A stretch of DNA of 64,000 nucleotides, taken from contig NZ_AP018694.1 of assembly GCF_009689585.1 (NCBI RefSeq), positions 248,001 through 312,000 on the forward strand, written 5' to 3'. Origin of the DNA: Aquipluma nitroreducens (GTDB lineage Bacteria; Bacteroidota; Bacteroidia; Bacteroidales; Prolixibacteraceae). Positions 62,984 to 64,000 of the stretch are shown in pieces (positions within the stretch are counted from its first letter, which is position 1; each line of letters starts with the position of its first letter). The translations under genes and the position numbers were made by a program. Under the pieces are notes generated by a model. The model was given only the letters and a program-made list of their open reading frames with translations. It searched no databases and was not told the DNA's origin.

Positions 62984-63607
62984 ATGGAATTTAAATCATT
63001 AAAAAATATCGAATCTTCATTCCGACAGATACGGTTCTTCGCTATGGTATTTGTCATCCTTTGTGCGATAATTGTATGTTATGCACTCTGGTATTCGTAT
63101 AGTTTTGCTGAAGCGCAGCGGCAGAAAATCTATGTGTTGGACGGTGGCAAATCTTTGCTGCTTGCCCTTTCCCAGGATTTATCCCAAAACCGTCCGGTAG
63201 AAGCGCGTGACCATGTAAAGCGGTTCCATGAACTGTTTTTTACCCTATCTCCAGACAAGGATGCCATCGAGAGCAATATCCAGCGGGCATTGTTCCTGGT
63301 AGATAAAAGTGCTTTTGCCTATTACAAAGACCTGACAGAAAAAGGGTATTACAACCGGATCATCTCAGGGAATATCAACCAGACCATTGCAGTGGACAGC
63401 GTGGTATGCAACTTCGATCATTATCCTTACCAAGTGGCTGCTTACGCCCGGCAAATGATCATACGGGAGAGTAATATCACTGAACGAAGCCTGGTCTCCC
63501 GGTGCATCCTTATTAATTCAGTTCGCTCAGATAACAACCCGCACGGGTTTATCATGGAAAACTTTGAGGTTGTCGAAAACCGGGACCTTCGGATTACTGA
63601 CCGTTAA
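62984..63607 (+). CDS. traK: TraK, VirB8-like conjugation protein
   Basis: 207 residues. A short cytoplasmic N-terminus (MEFKSLKNIESSFRQIR), one membrane segment (about 18-42) and a periplasmic domain, the VirB8 layout. Conserved TraK sequence (RDHVKRFHELFFTLSPDKDAI) is present. It starts 12 bp after traJ. Confidence 0.9.
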   Translation: MEFKSLKNIESSFRQIRFFAMVFVILCAIIVCYALWYSYSFAEAQRQKIYVLDGGKSLLLALSQDLSQNRPVEARDHVKRFHELFFTLSPDKDAIESNIQRALFLVDKSAFAYYKDLTEKGYYNRIISGNINQTIAVDSVVCNFDHYPYQVAAYARQMIIRESNITERSLVSRCILINSVRSDNNPHGFIMENFEVVENRDLRITDR

Positions 63608-63623
63608 TTCCAAAACCGAATCC

Positions 63624-63914
63624 ATGAAAAAGTTTAAACAACTTGCCAGCGGCCTGATAGAACAGGTTCGTTTCCGTTTGCAGAAAGGGTGCAACAATCT
63701 CTCACCTCAAAAACGAATGATCACGATTTTGTGTTTGTGTTCCACTTTTGGAATTGTCTCATTTTACATGACAGCCAGCTCTTTTTACACCATTTGGAGG
63801 AATGATCAGCAGACAAACAAAATCCATCAGGTAATTAAAGAATCCGGCTCACACCACTTAGAAGTTACTACTGACAGCATTATAAAACCATCAAAACATT
63901 TGGAATATGAATGA
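63624..63914 (+). CDS. traL: TraL-like, DUF3989 membrane protein
   Basis: 96 residues from the ATG at 63624 (MKKFKQLASGLIEQVRFRLQ). One membrane segment (ITILCLCSTFGIVSFYMTA). Matches the small DUF3989/TraL protein between traK and traM. Confidence 0.8.
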   Translation: MKKFKQLASGLIEQVRFRLQKGCNNLSPQKRMITILCLCSTFGIVSFYMTASSFYTIWRNDQQTNKIHQVIKESGSHHLEVTTDSIIKPSKHLEYE

Positions 63915-64000
63915 AAATCAAATTACCGAAGAGAAACAGGCACTTTCTTCAGCGCAGAAACAAACGATGAAAAAGTATGCCGTCTTTGCTTTAATGTTTG
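63907..64000 (+). CDS. traM: TraM, conjugative-transposon protein (start only; runs off window)
   Basis: 31 codons are present (MNENQITEEKQALSSAQKQT, then MKKYAVFALMF). It overlaps the previous gene by 8 bp; the ATG at 63911 in another frame stops quickly. By position and its N-terminus this is TraM, a VirB10-like protein. Confidence 0.75.
   Translation, partial: MNENQITEEKQALSSAQKQTMKKYAVFALMF

Noticed and set aside
1-64000. tRNA, rRNA or integrase genes that would mark the element's ends
   Set aside because: None could be recognised by eye on either strand; the integrase probably lies beyond 64 kb, so no att sites are called.

Overview
The window comes from a Bacteroidota genome. It carries two SusC/SusD pairs each with an ECF sigma/FecR regulator pair, promoters of the TTG-N20-TAnnTTTG kind, few Shine-Dalgarno sequences, and a CTnDOT-type conjugation operon. 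The SusC sequence style suggests Marinilabiliales/Prolixibacteraceae, but that is inference.

Region 1 (1-26.5 kb) is carbohydrate-utilisation chromosome. A leftward locus (ECF sigma, FecR, SusC, partial SusD) and a rightward locus (ECF sigma, FecR, SusC, SusD) flank a broken AAA-ATPase gene. The rightward locus continues into a rhamnose-type cluster: GH78 alpha-L-rhamnosidase, a truncated AraC regulator, RhaT symporter, GH2 glycosidase, RraA-family protein, enolase-superfamily dehydratase, SDR dehydrogenase, SMP-30 lactonase and a decayed 2-keto-3-deoxy sugar kinase. Together they could free rhamnose from a polymer or glycoside, import it and oxidise it without phosphorylation.

Region 2 (26.5-40 kb) is the accessory part of an integrative conjugative element. 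It holds small, mostly leftward genes: DUF3945, an N6-methylase-like protein, SymE, DUF6573, RadC, AbiEi/AbiEii, HU, a protein with an SSB-like tail, a J-domain protein and a zinc-ribbon protein. Seven of these genes begin 9-10 nt downstream of the same two-hairpin leader, whose stems covary and whose loop (NRGGCA) is constant. Five of the seven leaders sit in a 200-300 bp repeat with divergent TTGAC promoters in inverted arms. The rightward promoter of each repeat points at a hairpin about 75-130 nt away. I regard this leader/repeat family as the most novel feature of the window.

Region 3 (40.5-51.4 kb) is one very large hybrid PAS sensor kinase gene (about 1,523 codons when restored). It is split by a 6,267-bp insertion: an IS21-family element that was itself hit by two ISL3-family elements. 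All three target-site duplications (7, 8 and 8 bp) are visible and precise excision restores the frame. A 76-bp end-to-end remnant of the same IS21 element lies at 27.7 kb.

Region 4 (51.6-64 kb) is the transfer machinery: leftward coupling protein, relaxase and MobA-like protein, a highly structured intergenic region that may contain oriT, then rightward parA-traB/C-traD-traE-traF-traG-traI-traJ-traK-traL-traM (the last cut by the window edge). No integrase, tRNA, rRNA or CRISPR array was recognised, so the element's ends are not defined here.
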